From positions 16,307,001 to 16,371,000 of the forward strand of contig NC_003075.7 in the NCBI RefSeq assembly GCF_000001735.4: a stretch of 64,000 nucleotides of DNA. Reading direction: 5' to 3'. Source of the DNA: Arabidopsis thaliana. Its lineage: Eukaryota > Streptophyta > Magnoliopsida > Brassicales > Brassicaceae. Positions 23,590-36,267 of this stretch are shown in pieces. A program made the translations under genes and the position numbers. How positions within the stretch are numbered: the first letter of the stretch is position 1; the number at the start of each line of letters is the position of its first letter. The notes under the pieces were generated by a model. It was given only the letters and a program-made list of their open reading frames with translations, did not search any database and was not told where the DNA came from.

Positions 23590-26500
23590 ATGGAGATTTC
23601 CCCGGCCGATTCGTTGTCCATCTCTGGCGCGGCTGCTTCTGAGGTCGTCTCCGAGCCTTCCGTATCTTCTTCTTCTTCCTCTTCCTCGCCGAATCAGGCA
23701 TCACCCAATCCTTTCTCAAACATGGATCCTGCAGTTTCGACGGCGACAGGATCGAGGTACGTTGATGATGACGAAGATGAAGAGGACGTTTGCAGGATCT
23801 GCAGAAATCCTGGTGATGCAGACAATCCGCTTCGGTATCCGTGTGCCTGTAGCGGAAGTATCAAATTTGTTCACCAGGATTGTCTCCTTCAGTGGCTTAA
23901 TCACAGCAACGCTCGTCAATGCGAGGTTTTGTTTCTTTTCCTCTTTATTATTTGATTGTTGAGATTTTGAAGATTCGTATTCTAATTAAGATCTGGATTC
24001 GTGTTGATTTGAATGCCTTTTAGGAATTTTGATATGGGTAAATGAATGGGCAATTGCATATTTCTGTGTGCTCATATTCAACGTTGACAGTTTAAAGTCT
24101 TCTCTTTTAATATGTGTTTCTTAAGTAGGAGTTCCACATAGAAGAGAACACGTGCTTATTGTTAATTTCATCTCTGCAGGTTTGCAAGCATCCTTTTTCA
24201 TTCTCCCCAGTATATGCTGACAATGCTCCGTCAAGGCTCCCTTTCCAGGAGTTTGTAGTTGGCATTGCTATGAAAGCTTGCCATGTTTTACAGTTCTTTC
24301 TGCGGTTGAGTTTTGTGCTTTCTGTCTGGCTTCTCACTATACCTTTCATTACATTTTGGATATGGCGTTTGGCTTTCGTGCGAACTTTTGGTGAAGCTCA
24401 AAGGTTGTTCTTAAGCCACATCTCCACCACAGTAATTCTCACTGATTGCTTGCATGGGTTCTTACTATCTGCAAGTATTGTCTTCATCTTCCTTGGAGCT
24501 ACTTCATTAAGGGACTACTTTAGGCACTTACGAGAGCTTGGGGGACAAGAAGAGAGAGATGATGATGTGGACAGAAATGGTGCTCGTGCTGCAAGAAGAC
24601 CTGCTGGACAGGCTAATAGGAATCTTGCTGGAGAGGGGAATGGTGAAGATGCTGGGGATCAGGGTGCTGCGGTTGGTCAGATTGCTAGAAGGAATCCTGA
24701 AAATGTTCTGGCAAGGTTGGACATACAAGCAGCTCGTCTTGAGGCTCAGGTTGAACAGATGTTTGATGGGTTGGATGACGCTGATGGTGCAGAAGACGTT
24801 CCATTTGATGAGCTGGTTGGAATGCAAGGTCCAGTGTTTCATTTGGTTGAGAATGCCTTTACTGTAAGTTGATGTTTCTACTTTTTGGCAATGTATATTT
24901 TAAATTCTATGTTCCTTCTTCTTCACTATTGGCCCTTATTAAATCTTCATGATGTGCATAATTTTGCAGGTTCTAGCAAGCAATATGATATTCCTTGGTG
25001 TTGTTATCTTCGTGCCCTTTACCTTGGGACGGATTATATTGTATCACGTGTCATGGCTTTTTGCTGCTGCTAGAGGCCCTGCTGTGGCTGCATCATTGCA
25101 TCTTACAGATACCGGACTCTCATTGGAAAATATTACTCTGAAGAGTGCGCTGACTGCTGTCTCGAATTTGACTAGCGAGGGCCAAGGAAATGGGCTGCTT
25201 GGTCAGCTCACTGAAATGATGAAAGTCAACGGAAGTGAATTGAATGGAGCAAACAATACGCTATCAGTTGCTACTGATCTCCTGAAAGGTTCTACTGTTG
25301 GGGCCTCAAAGCTTTCTGATATTACAACTCTGGCTGTTGGGTACATGTTTATCGTATTTCTGGTGTTCCTTTACCTTGGGATCATTGCACTGATTCGATA
25401 TGCCAAGGGTGAGCCACTGACTGTTGGAAGATTTTATGGTATTGCATCTATAGTAGAAGCTGTACCATCCCTCCTTAGACAGTTCTTGGCAGCAATGAGG
25501 CATCTGATGACCATGATCAAAGTTGCCTTTCTTTTGGTCATCGAGCTTGGGGTCTTTCCTCTGATGTGTGGTTGGTGGCTAGATGTTTGCACTGTTAGGA
25601 TGTTCGGTAAAACAATGTCCCACAGGGTACAGTTTTTATCAATTTCTCCTCTGGCAAGCTCACTTGTTCATTGGGTTGTTGGAATCATGTACATGTTGCA
25701 AATAAGCATCTTCGTCAGCCTTCTTCGAGGGGTACTGTGTTGTCCCTACTCATTTTCATTCTAGAAATAGTTTTTTTCGCTGCTGCTATCTAAATATATC
25801 TTTTCACTTTGTGCCAATTGCAGGTTCTTCGTCCTGGAGTTCTGTATTTCCTTCGTGATCCAGCAGATCCTAATTACAATCCATTCCGAGATTTGATTGA
25901 TGATCCAGTGCACAAGCATGCTCGGAGGGTACTGTTATCAGTTGCAGTGTATGGAAGTTTGATTGTGATGCTGGTATTTTTACCAGTCAAACTTGCGATC
26001 CGGATGGCTCCTTCAATCTTTCCACTTGACATATCGTAAGAAATATTGACTAACCTCTTGTTTTTGGAGATTTTGTGTTTGATTAGGTCTTTCCTAACTT
26101 GGGCATATATGCAGTGTATCCGACCCATTCACTGAGATTCCCGCCGACATGCTTCTGTTTCAAATATGCATTCCATTTATCATCGAGCATTTCAGACTTC
26201 GGACCACAATTAAGTCCCTTCTACGCTGCTGGTTCACTGGGGTTGGTTGGGCGCTTGGTTTAACAGACTTCCTCTTGCCAAGACCAGAAGACAACATTGG
26301 TCAGGACAATGGAAATGGTGAACCAGGAAGGCAGAACAGAGCACAAGTGTTGCAGGTCGGAGGACCTGACAGGGCCATGGCTGCGCTTCCAGTAGCTGAT
26401 GACCCTAACAGAAGTCGCCTCCGTGCTGGGAATGTCAACACGGGTGAGGAATATGAAGATGATGACGAACAATCTGATTCTGAGTAAGTTCTTACTTTAA

Positions 26501-27864
26501 AAATAAGCTAATAGCTTGTTTGATATTAAGAATTTTGGCATACTTGAATAAATTAACAGGACTTTTCGCTTGGTATATAGAGTTGACTAAGTACTTTAAG
26601 ACTCCCATTAGGGCTTCCCCTGATATGAATGTATATTTTTAGCAGGTACAACTTTGTGGTCCGGATAATTCTCCTTCTACTTGTTGCATGGGTGACTCTT
26701 CTTCTCTTCAATTCAGCATTGATAGTTGTGCCAGTTTCGCTGGGACGTGCTCTATTCAGTGCCATTCCCATTCTTCCAATAACTCATGGCATCAAGTGCA
26801 ATGGTAATGTTTGTTAATTTTGATCTTCTGAGTCATTCTTTGGCACGGGTTACACATTATTAACAGTATTCCCTAAAAATATGTAGATCTGTATGCTTTC
26901 GTCATTGGCACATATGCCTTTTGGACTACCATATCTGGGGCCAGGTATGCTATCGAGCATGTCAAGTCAAAGAGGACTTCAGTCTTGCTTAACCAAATAT
27001 GGAAATGGTGTGGGATTGTATTCAAGAGCTCGGTGCTGTTAGCCATATGGGTAAGTGTTTTGTGCTGTTAAATTTTCAATATACGAGAAACTCTAAACTC
27101 TACTAAATGTGGATTCTGTACTTTTCAAATGGTGATTGAACAGGTTTTTATCATTCCGGTGCTAATTGGACTTCTGTTTGAGCTTTTGGTGATTGTCCCA
27201 ATGAGAGTCCCAGTTGATGAAAGCCCTGTGTTCCTCCTGTATCAAGACTGGGCTCTTGGGCTCATCTTTTTGAAAATCTGGACTAGACTGGTAAGTAATT
27301 TTCTCCAACAATCAGCAACTTATTTCCGCAGAAGAAGATATTTTGTCACTAAAAAACAACGTCAATGGACAGGTAATGCTGGATCATATGCTTCCAATAG
27401 TGGATGATAGCTGGAGAGCAAAGTTTGAGCGGGTAAGAGAAGATGGCTTCTCGAGGCTTCAAGGGTTATGGGTACTTAGAGAGATTGTGTTCCCGATCGT
27501 CATGAAACTCCTAACGGCTTTATGCGTGCCTTATGTGTTGGCAAGAGGAGTGTTCCCAATGCTCGGATATCCGCTTGTTGTGAACTCAGCGGTCTACAGA
27601 TTCGCGTGGATAGGTTGTCTTTCAGTGAGCCTCTTCTGCTTCTGTGCAAAAAGATGCCATGTCTGGTTTAGAAACCTTCACAACTCTATCCGTGATGACC
27701 GTTATCTCATTGGTCGGAGACTGCATAACTTTGGGGAAGCTGCTTTAGCTAATCAAAACCAAAACCAAAGTAGTGAGGATGCAGGAGATGGTGTCTTGAT
27801 AGGACGAGAGGGAGATGTTGATAATGGACTTAGGCTCAGACGTGCAATCCAACAAGAAGCTTAG
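23590..27864 (+). CDS. CER9: Doa10/MARCH6-type ER membrane E3 ubiquitin ligase
   Basis: ER-associated degradation ligase, also called SUD1. In Arabidopsis it affects cuticular wax and cutin, HMG-CoA reductase activity and ABA responses. Nine exons: 23590-23925, 24180-24863, 24970-25731, 25824-26035, 26115-26483, 26643-26803, 26887-27050, 27144-27290 and 27373-27864, giving 3327 nt and 1108 residues. The N-terminus is Ser-rich. A RING-CH finger (about 68-118) shows CRICRNPGDADNPLRYPCAC, then HQDCLLQWL and CEVCKHP (C4HC3). Many hydrophobic segments follow, as expected for about 14 membrane passes, including the conserved central region (about 330-700). An acidic loop (NTGEEYEDDDEQSDSD) lies near 800. 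The frame is open upstream of 23590 only from a TTG; the ATG at 23590 gives the family start MEISPADS. Matches AT4G34100. A partial copy of its last exon lies downstream. Confidence 0.95.
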
Positions 27865-28259
27865 AAAGAAACTGTGCACTGAGGCGTTTAACATTTTGTG
27901 TACTTAAGCCGTTAAGAGATGGCTTTGAAAGATTTATTATTAGTCGATGTGTAAATTATTATATCCGTTGATGATTCTCTTTTTTTTGTTTTTGTGTACG
28001 AAACTAAAAGATCTTTAGAATAATGCTTCGTTTGTCCATATGCCTTGTGTGTTTCTATGATAATGCTTCTAGAATACCTTCGCTTACTGCAAATTCTTGT
28101 CTTTTGTCTCTTATGTTAGTGCATGTAAGCCTTAAGGAATTGGCGTTGAAGATCTATTTGGCCGATGTGTGATTGTAGACATACTCGTTGATACTGTTTT
28201 TGGTTTTTTATTTTCCAACAGAATAAAAATAAGAGGAATGTTATAACCCCATTAGATAG
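27865..28259 (+). other. CER9 3'UTR and spacer
   Basis: Non-coding. It contains the CER9 3'UTR (for example CTGTGCACTGAGGCGT), parts of which recur after the duplicated exon near 28670-28900, and a second degraded repeat of the UTR motif near 28140-28200 (GATGTGTGATTGTAGAC...CGTTGAT). This suggests more than one round of local duplication. Confidence 0.55.
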
Positions 28260-28695
28260 ATGTCCATATCAGGTTCATCTCAGACCCATATGCTTCAAGG
28301 GTTATGGGTACTTAGAGAGATTGTGTTCCCGATTGTGATGAAACTCCTAACGGCTTTATGTGTGCCTTATGTGTTGGCGAGAGGAGTGTTCCCAATGCTC
28401 GGATATCCGCTAGTAGTGAACTCAGCGGTCTACAGATTCGCATGGATAGGTTGTCTCTCAGTGAGCCTCTTCTGCTTCTGGTTTAGAAACCTTCACAACT
28501 CTATCCGTGATGACCGTTATCTCATTGGTCGGAGACTCCATAACTTTGGGGAAGCTGCTTTGGCAAAACCAAAGTAGTGAGGATGCGGGAGATGGTATCT
28601 TGATAGGACTTTAGGGAGATGTTGATAATGGACTTAAGGCTCAGACGTGCAATCCAACAAGAAGCTTAGAAAGAAACTGTGCACTGAGTCGTATT
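28260..28695 (+). pseudogene. Tandem partial duplicate of the last exon of CER9
   Basis: 28296-28695 is a close copy of 27456-27890 (QGLWVLREIVFPIVMKLLTA and onward). It lacks 21 nt, removing C-A-K-R-C-H-V (27648-27668 region) in frame. It ends early at a stop after EAALAKPK (28575-28577). It then continues as recognisable but frame-disrupted C-terminal and 3'UTR sequence (CAATCCAACAAGAAGCTTAG). There is no promoter, RING or upstream exon, so it is a non-functional fragment. High identity implies recent origin or gene conversion. Confidence 0.88.
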
Positions 28696-29731
28696 AACTT
28701 AGGCTTGGAAATATTTACTAGTCAATGTGTATCCCGTTGATCCTCTTTTGTTTGTGTATAATATCCAAAGGATCTTAAGAAATGAGTAATGACGCTTCGT
28801 ATATATATATGCCTTGTGTGTTTCTACTTTCTATTGTAATGCTTTTTGAAATGATTGCGTATTGCAAAATCTCATCTCTCATCTTATGTTCTTTCGTGTC
28901 ACAATTCTACTGGAAGGCCAATCGTGTATTAAGTTGAATTGTTTTGATAAGTCAAATCTTAACATATTGGTTATTTAATTAAGATACTTTTTGCATACCA
29001 TATAAAATCGTGCGGTAAATATTAATATTAACAACTTTTACTTTAGGAAAATCAAAATTCATCAAGATCCAGTGAGAATATTGCTAATCAGAGTTAAGAA
29101 ATGTTAAGATAAATCAAAGAAAATATCATCACTGTACAAAATTTTAACAAACTTGGTTACTAATTAGATTCGAAAGTGTCAAACACGCGCGTATCTGTTT
29201 GACTTTTCCGAAAGTGACGAGAAGGAAGACGACCTTATCAATTCACCAGCAACTCTAAAATCAATCCTACGATTTACTTCAGACTCGATCCAACGGCTGA
29301 GATCAATCTCACACTCCTAGGGTTCTTCTAGGGGAATTAAAGGTTTCTTTTTTTTGTTGGGTTAATAATATAAAAGCAAAGAAAAGGAGAAACCGTAATG
29401 CTTCTTTTTCATCTATCGTAATTGTGCTTGTTTCGCCTAGAATCTCTCGGCCCCCAAATATCTCACTCGCCGTCGCAGGCTTCGCCGCCGGCAATTTCTT
29501 ACCCTATTTCATCTTCCCTCTCCTCTGATATACCCATAAAAACACAAAAAAAACGAAAAGATAAAAACTTTGGCTTTAGTTTTGTTGATTTTGTCATTCG
29601 ATTCGATTTCTTTTTCTTCTTTCAAATTCTAGGGTTTTCGATTTGGTTTCAGTCTAATAACGAGAGGGGAGGGAAGAGTAACTAAAACCCCAAAAAAAGT
29701 CAAAAAAGTTTCGAAAATCCAAAAAAAGATA
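28696..29731. other. Intergenic: PAB2 promoter and leader
   Basis: Continuation of the duplicated CER9 3'UTR to about 28900, then AT-rich DNA. From about 29290 the region is a PAB2 promoter/leader with CTAGGGTT and AGGGTTTTC motifs, typical of translation-related genes. The segment 29690-29731 just before the ATG is A-rich (AAAACCCCAAAAAAAGTC AAAAAAG), a possible poly(A)-binding autoregulatory site as known for PABP leaders. Confidence 0.5.
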
Positions 29732-32700
29732 ATGGCGCAGGTTCAACTTCAGGGTCAGACTCCGAATGGTTCGACCGCGGCGGTCACTTCTGCTCCGGCG
29801 ACGTCAGGTGGAGCAACGGCGACCCAGTTTGGTAACACGTCGCTTTATGTGGGGGATCTCGATTTCAATGTGACGGACTCGCAGCTTTTCGATGCGTTTG
29901 GCCAAATGGGTACTGTGGTCACCGTTCGTGTCTGTAGGGATTTGGTCACTCGCCGATCTCTTGGCTATGGATACGTTAACTTCACCAATCCCCAAGACGG
30001 TTAGTCTCCTTAATTTTATTTGGACTTCTTCTTACAATTTCCAATTTTTAGGGTTTGCTCGATAGTACCAGTACTGGATTTGAATGAGGTGTGTTTTAAA
30101 TGTTGATACTTTATGGTGTTTGTATGTATGCAATGTGGTTGGTGCTGTTGGAAAGCTTATCCCCTGCTTAATCAATCTTTTTAATGCTACTTCTGTCTTC
30201 TAATGGTACTTTATCTCGTGTCTTTGTTGCAGCTGCAAGAGCGATCCAAGAACTGAATTACATACCTCTTTATGGAAAACCTATTAGGGTTATGTATTCT
30301 CATCGTGATCCTAGTGTTCGCCGAAGTGGCGCTGGCAACATTTTTATTAAGGTACGCTTGTCTCTATCCTTCTGACATTTGAGTTGCTGTAAGACGAGAT
30401 GATTGTTGCGAAAAAATTTGTATCTTGTATTATTCATTGAAAAGTCTGGCAAAAGTAGTTGATTTCTTTAGTTATGTAAGTTTTTTTATTGGGTGTTCTT
30501 TCTCTCTTTCTGATGCTAAACCTGGCTATAATATGCAGAATTTGGACGAGTCCATCGACCACAAAGCACTGCATGATACTTTTTCATCGTTTGGAAACAT
30601 TGTGTCGTGCAAGGTAGCTGTCGATTCTTCAGGCCAGTCAAAAGGCTATGGGTTTGTGCAATACGCCAATGAAGAATCTGCCCAGAAAGCTATAGAGAAA
30701 CTGAACGGCATGTTGCTCAATGACAAGCAAGTGTATGTGGGTCCTTTCCTGAGGAGACAAGAAAGAGACTCCACTGCTAACAAAACGAAATTCACCAATG
30801 TGTATGTGAAGAATCTCGCGGAAAGTACTACCGATGATGACTTGAAGAATGCTTTTGGCGAGTATGGAAAGATAACAAGTGCTGTCGTGATGAAAGATGG
30901 AGAAGGGAAGTCCAAGGGCTTTGGGTTTGTCAACTTTGAAAATGCTGATGATGCTGCTAGGGCTGTGGAGTCTCTCAATGGGCACAAATTTGATGATAAG
31001 GAGTGGTATGTTGGTAGAGCCCAGAAGAAGTCAGAGAGGGAAACAGAATTAAGGGTCCGTTATGAACAGAATTTGAAGGAAGCTGCAGACAAGTTTCAAA
31101 GTTCAAACTTGTATGTTAAGAATTTGGATCCTAGCATTTCAGATGAGAAACTTAAAGAGATCTTTTCTCCTTTTGGTACCGTTACATCTAGCAAGGTTCA
31201 ATGTCCCTCTCTCTCTCTCTTTATTTGTAGTGAGTTGACTCTCCTAGTTCATTATTTAAGAAGTTCTTTTATTAAATATTACAGGTGATGCGGGATCCTA
31301 ATGGAACAAGCAAAGGCTCAGGTTTTGTTGCTTTCGCAACTCCCGAAGAAGCAACTGAAGCTGTAAGTCAGTTGTATCGTCTTGTTGATTGTATTTATGA
31401 GGACTTTGATTGTTAGTAACAGTGGAATACTGTACAGATGTCACAGTTGAGCGGTAAAATGATCGAAAGCAAGCCACTCTATGTGGCTATTGCACAGCGG
31501 AAGGAAGACAGAAGGGTCAGACTACAGGTTTGCTTCTCTTGGAATCACCTCGTCTTGTGATACACTTACTACTCCTACTTTGCCTGTTGGAGTTTCAACT
31601 CTAAACAATTGGACCCATCATGTACAAGTCTTAGAATGTCCCACTGCGTATAATTATCAATACTGATGCTGATTCTTCTTTATAATCAAGTGCAACAATA
31701 TATAAAGCATAAACAACATATGTCCTAGTATTTTTGTATCACAGAAAAATCTCTTTTTTCTCCTGCTGCTGAGTATTTGCATTGATGTGAATAGGCTCAG
31801 TTTTCCCAAGTGAGGCCAGTTGCAATGCAGCCGTCTGTTGGTCCCCGCATGCCAGTGTATCCCCCGGGTGGTCCTGGTATTGGACAACAAATGTTCTATG
31901 GTCAGGCCCCTCCTGCCATGATTCCTCCCCAGGTAATCTTCATGTTACTCTACTTTAAGTAGCCGTGTACGATTTTACACAAAGATATGCACATGTTTAT
32001 TTTCTACCTTGGGTATAATGAATTACAAGCTGACAGATGCTTTTAAGTCACATGAAAAGTTTTTAAATTCTTTAGCTCTATAGTTGCTATACTCATACTT
32101 GAGCCTTTCCAAATCTATTTTGAAACTGCTGGGATAATATTAACCTGTACTTATGCAATGCCACAGCCTGGGTATGGATACCAACAGCAGCTTGTTCCTG
32201 GAATGAGACCTGGTGGGGGTCCTGTACCCAGTTTCTTCATGCCTATGGTTCAGCCACAGCAGCAGCGTCCTGGAGGAGGAAGACGTCCTGGGGGAATCCA
32301 ACACTCCCAGCAGCAAAATCCCATGATGCAGCAACAGGTTCTTCTCTTTTCCTTATTTAATTGCAATAAAGGCTGCTTTGCTTGCTTGGCTCTCTTTTAA
32401 TAGTTGATCGTATGGTTTTTCTGTTTGGATGGTGGTTAGATGCATCCAAGGGGTCGGATGTTCCGGTATCCCCAAGGGCGTGGTGGTAGTGGTGATGTGC
32501 CTCCATATGATATGGGCAACAACATGCCATTGACTATTGGAGCTTTGGCTTCAAATCTGTCTAATGCTACTCCAGAGCAACAGAGGACGGTGAGAGAATC
32601 TCTTAAAAACCAAATAGAGAGACTGGTTTTGCTTGGATTATAATAATGTGACCCTTTGGGTGTGTTTGTACAGATGCTGGGTGAGGTGCTGTACCCGTTG

Positions 32701-32892
32701 GTGGAGCAGGTTGAGGCAGAGTCTGCAGCCAAAGTGACTGGGATGCTTTTGGAGATGGACCAGACTGAAGTGCTCCATCTGTTGGAGTCACCAGAAGCTC
32801 TCAAGGCCAAAGTTGCAGAGGCTATGGATGTTCTCAGGAGTGTCGCTGCTGGTGGTGCAACCGAGCAGCTCGCTTCCTTGAACCTCTCTTAA
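29732..32892 (+). CDS. PAB2: Poly(A)-binding protein
   Basis: Cytoplasmic PABP; binds mRNA poly(A) tails and supports translation initiation and mRNA stability. Nine exons: 29732-29999, 30233-30351, 30539-31195, 31285-31362, 31438-31527, 31795-31932, 32167-32337, 32440-32589 and 32674-32892, giving 1890 nt and 629 residues, as usual for the family. Four RRMs are visible by their RNP motifs: [15 protein letters not shown] (about 36-114), [16 protein letters not shown] (about 124-201), [15 protein letters not shown] (about 214-291) and [16 protein letters not shown] (about 318-395). A Pro/Gln/Gly linker follows ([17 protein letters not shown]). The MLLE/PABC domain lies at about 540-617 ([20 protein letters not shown]). 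A-rich leader sequence precedes the ATG. Matches AT4G34110. Confidence 0.97.
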
Positions 32893-34193
32893 ATTGCTTT
32901 TTATCATTTGATCTTTGGCTTTTGTCTCTCCCATACAATTGGAGTTGTTTCTTTGCTATTCGTTTTCTCCCTGGGAATTTGGATTCCTCCACATAACTGC
33001 GTTTGTGTTATTTTAAACCTTCGTTTTTAAACCACAAAGGAAAAACCTATCTGCTTTGTTCTTTTGATTTAGTTGCGTGTTCTAGCTTGTTCGATCTAGT
33101 GTTCACGGAAGATGAATTTGATTACCAATAAGGCCAATGCTGGTGATCCCCCTCTTTGGCCTTTTGACTGTTGGTGGTTGTTGCTTCTAGTCATTTTTTT
33201 TACCAGTTTTTCAAGCTCTATTTTATGGTAAAAAGGTGTCCTGGTAAAAATGGATGAATGGGTCTCATTCTCAGCAGACAATGTTTGAATGAGAAAGAAA
33301 TACATTTTAAACTTTTTATACACTTTGCTTCTAGATTGATTGGGACTAGTCGAATAGAAATCTTAGTAGAGGTCTAAGGAAACATGATACACATCTTGTT
33401 TGGTTGAAATCTTACCATTGTTTTTGGTTTCAGTTATTGATCTGGTTTTTGGACTACTTTTTCTGCAACTATTTGAGAATGAGAAATTACTTACCAAAAA
33501 AAAGAAAGTCTTCATCTACGCCAAGGATTTAGAATATTCGTACATGAATTTTGATTTCCAGTACATTGCGTCATGAACTATATAGTCTACTTGTTTTTTT
33601 TTGTATCTATTTGACATGCAGCAAAGCCAGCAACACATCTTTTATTGAGTCTGATGATATTTGTGAACTAATTCGAAAATATTTAAAAGATTCGAGTGTA
33701 TGAAAGGTTTAACTATTATCAAAATCTCTAGATATTTCAACTGATGGCAACACTCAACAATCTCACAATCACGACATAAAAATCCAATAACACTTGAAAC
33801 CAAAAGAGGGTTCAAATTAGGGTTTCTTGTTAAATCGAAATTGGACTTTTATTTATTTATTAACATCTGACTTTTGAGTTTTGACCAAAAAAAAAGATGG
33901 AAAATATCGCTTTGAAATTGAGGACCCAAAGGAAACGTAAATATGCCGACCAATCAACCATATACCAAAAATTGATATGTGGCTATGTCCCCACCACCAC
34001 CACCTATCATATCACAAGTTCTCTCTACTTTTCTCCGAATTTTACCACCCAATCAAAACGCTTCTCTCTTCTTCTACTTCTTCACTTCTCTCTCCTTCAA
34101 CAAAATTTTCTACCTTTGTTTCTTCTCTCAGATTTCATAAAGAAAAGATTTAATCTTTCATTGGAATCTGTGAGTAACAGAGGATAAGCGAAT
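32893..34193. other. Intergenic: PAB2 3'UTR and CBSX2 upstream region
   Basis: 3'UTR-like sequence to about 33110, then AT-rich DNA with no supportable ORF. The last 150 bp are CT-rich (TTCTCTCTTCTTCTACTTCTTC), typical of a plant leader with Y-patch promoter elements. Confidence 0.55.
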
Positions 34194-35893
34194 ATGGGTT
34201 CAATCTCTTTATCCAATTCTATGCCCATAACTCGACTTCCACTACTTACATCACTCTATCATCAAAGCTTCCTTCCGATTTCTTCTTCATCTTTCTCTCT
34301 TCTTCCTCTCTCTAATCGTCGTCGCTCCTCCACTTTTTCACCGTCAATCACCGTCTCTGCCTTCTTCGCTGCTCCTGCCAGCGTTAATAATAATAACTCT
34401 GTTCCGGTGAGTCAACTTTGCTCCTTTTAGATAAATCCTTTTATTTACCTAATAACCCTTTTGGCTTATGGTTTGAGATTTGTTTTGGCTCTTTTGGGTG
34501 TTTCAGGCAAAAAATGGAGGTTACACAGTTGGGGATTTCATGACTCCGAGACAGAATTTGCACGTTGTTAAGCCCTCTACGTCGGTCGATGATGGTAATT
34601 ATGCGGGAACAGATTTTCCATGAATTTAACAGTCAATCCTTGTACTAGTCTCGTAAAAATTGTCTTTTTGGTTGTCTTTCAGCGTTGGAACTTCTGGTTG
34701 AGAAGAAAGTCACGGGATTGCCTGTAATTGACGATAATTGGACACTGGTAAAACTAAGAAACTATATCTTTTGTCATTGTGTTCCTCTGTTTAGAGTCTT
34801 GAACAACAAGCTCGTGATTAAACTTAGTCATGAATAACAAGCAACGTCGGTTTAGTTACTGATTTATTGGATTTAGAAGTTAACAAAATATGCTTTGTCT
34901 TACTTACTCCTCTGCTGTAATTTCTCCTGCAGGTTGGTGTTGTTTCTGATTACGATTTGCTTGCATTGGACTCCATCTCTGGTAATATATACATGTTTTT
35001 TGTACTCAAAAGTATTCTTAGATCTTCTGTTGGTGTGATGATCACCACTCTTTCAGTTTCATTATAATCAGTTAAGAAGGGCTTAAGTCATAATCTACTT
35101 GTAGGATTTCACTTCTGGACTTCTGGTGGATCTTAGTTTTGTTGGCACATAGCTTTCATGTTTAGTTTTGTTGTCATGAACGTTTTATGGTTTTGTATGG
35201 CGCAGTTTGGTGAAAACAACTTAACCTCTTGTCCTTTGTAACAGGTCGCAGTCAAAATGATACAAACTTGTTCCCTGATGTCGACAGTACCTGGAAAGTA
35301 TGTTTCTCCCTATCTGTTTATCTACGTTTTGCTTTATCTGAGGACTATTGTTTGTTTCATTTGCATGAATTTCCTTGGAATGAGGTTTACTTATATAATG
35401 CTTGAATTCTCTTTTGGCCAGACGTTTAACGAACTACAGAAACTGATCAGTAAGACATATGGAAAAGTTGTTGGAGACTTGATGACACCGTCTCCTCTCG
35501 TTGTCCGTGATTCTACCAATTTAGAAGATGCAGCCAGGTATCTTCTTCTTTATGTTTTCGCTTTGCAAACATTAAGTTGAGAGGCTTAGGAGGAATGAGT
35601 TCAATAAGATTTTTCTGGGGACATTATAAGCAACGTTCTTACAAGAACTGTAACCATTTGGTCTTCAGGTTGCTTCTGGAAACAAAGTTCCGAAGATTAC
35701 CCGTTGTTGATGCTGATGGAAAACTGGTAAGCATCCCAATTCTTCTTCTTTCTGCAGTTTGATTTTGGTCTGATCTTTTCAGTTTCTAAACACTTCTTTT
35801 TGCTTTCCGTGCAAGAAGATTGGGATCCTTACAAGGGGAAACGTTGTAAGGGCTGCGCTGCAGATCAAACGGGAAACCGAGAACTCTACATAG
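34194..35893 (+). CDS. CBSX2: Chloroplast tandem-CBS-domain regulator of thioredoxins
   Basis: Binds adenosine ligands through paired CBS domains and activates plastid ferredoxin-thioredoxin system thioredoxins. Also named LEJ1/CDCP1. Eight exons: 34194-34406, 34507-34594, 34683-34747, 34933-34981, 35245-35297, 35422-35537, 35669-35726 and 35819-35893, giving 717 nt and 238 residues. Residues 1-70 are a Ser/Leu/Arg-rich transit peptide. CBS1 (about 78-145) begins YTVGDFMTPRQNLHVVKPST and includes KKVTGLPVIDDNWTLVGVVS. CBS2 (about 168-235) begins KVVGDLMTPSPLVVRD and includes ETKFRRLPVVDADGKLIGIL. The last exon uses the AG at 35817-35818, which restores L-I-G-I-L-T; the nearer AG at 35814-35815 would add one Lys codon, a possible minor NAGNAG variant. 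Matches AT4G34120. Confidence 0.95.
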
Positions 35894-36167
35894 CTAGGAA
35901 GCAGCAGTGATGGAGCAGATCTGAATCTGCCATAGTTAATAGCGAAATCTATTTATTCCATTGATATAAGTATATATGTAACCATTCTCTGTCAATTTTC
36001 GGTTTTCAGAAGCAATTTTTGTTACTTTAGGAGTAACATTTCTCAGACTCGGAACTGAAGACAAATGGTATATTTGATACATATATGTTTATTGTAGCAC
36101 AGGTCTACTCTTATCACCAAGACAAAGACTAAGCAGAATCGAACTAATTTTCAATTTCTTACTGAGG

Positions 36168-36262
36168 TCTTTTCAATGAAGCTATTCAAATCGAGAAACG
36201 AAGACCCTTTTTTCTCCACCGCCGGCTTTGGCCATCACAGCCTCTTCTCTGCCATATTCTCT
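36168..36262 (-). pseudogene. Degenerate C-terminal remnant of another UGT73B gene
   Basis: Read on the minus strand, 36168-36255 gives a damaged copy of the end of UGT73B3 just beyond that gene's own stop. KR-L-(stop)-WPKPAVE-K-GSSF-LDLNSFIE aligns with [26 protein letters not shown]. Frame changes and stops are present. It lies in the same orientation with about 108 bp offset, so it is the residue of a further tandem copy or a local tandem slip. Confidence 0.65.
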
Positions 36263-36267
36263 GCTTA

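Noticed and set aside
30638-30987. Overlapping minus-strand ORFs of 113-115 codons in PAB2
   Set aside because: Antisense shadows of the RRM-coding exon; no codon pattern or family resemblance.
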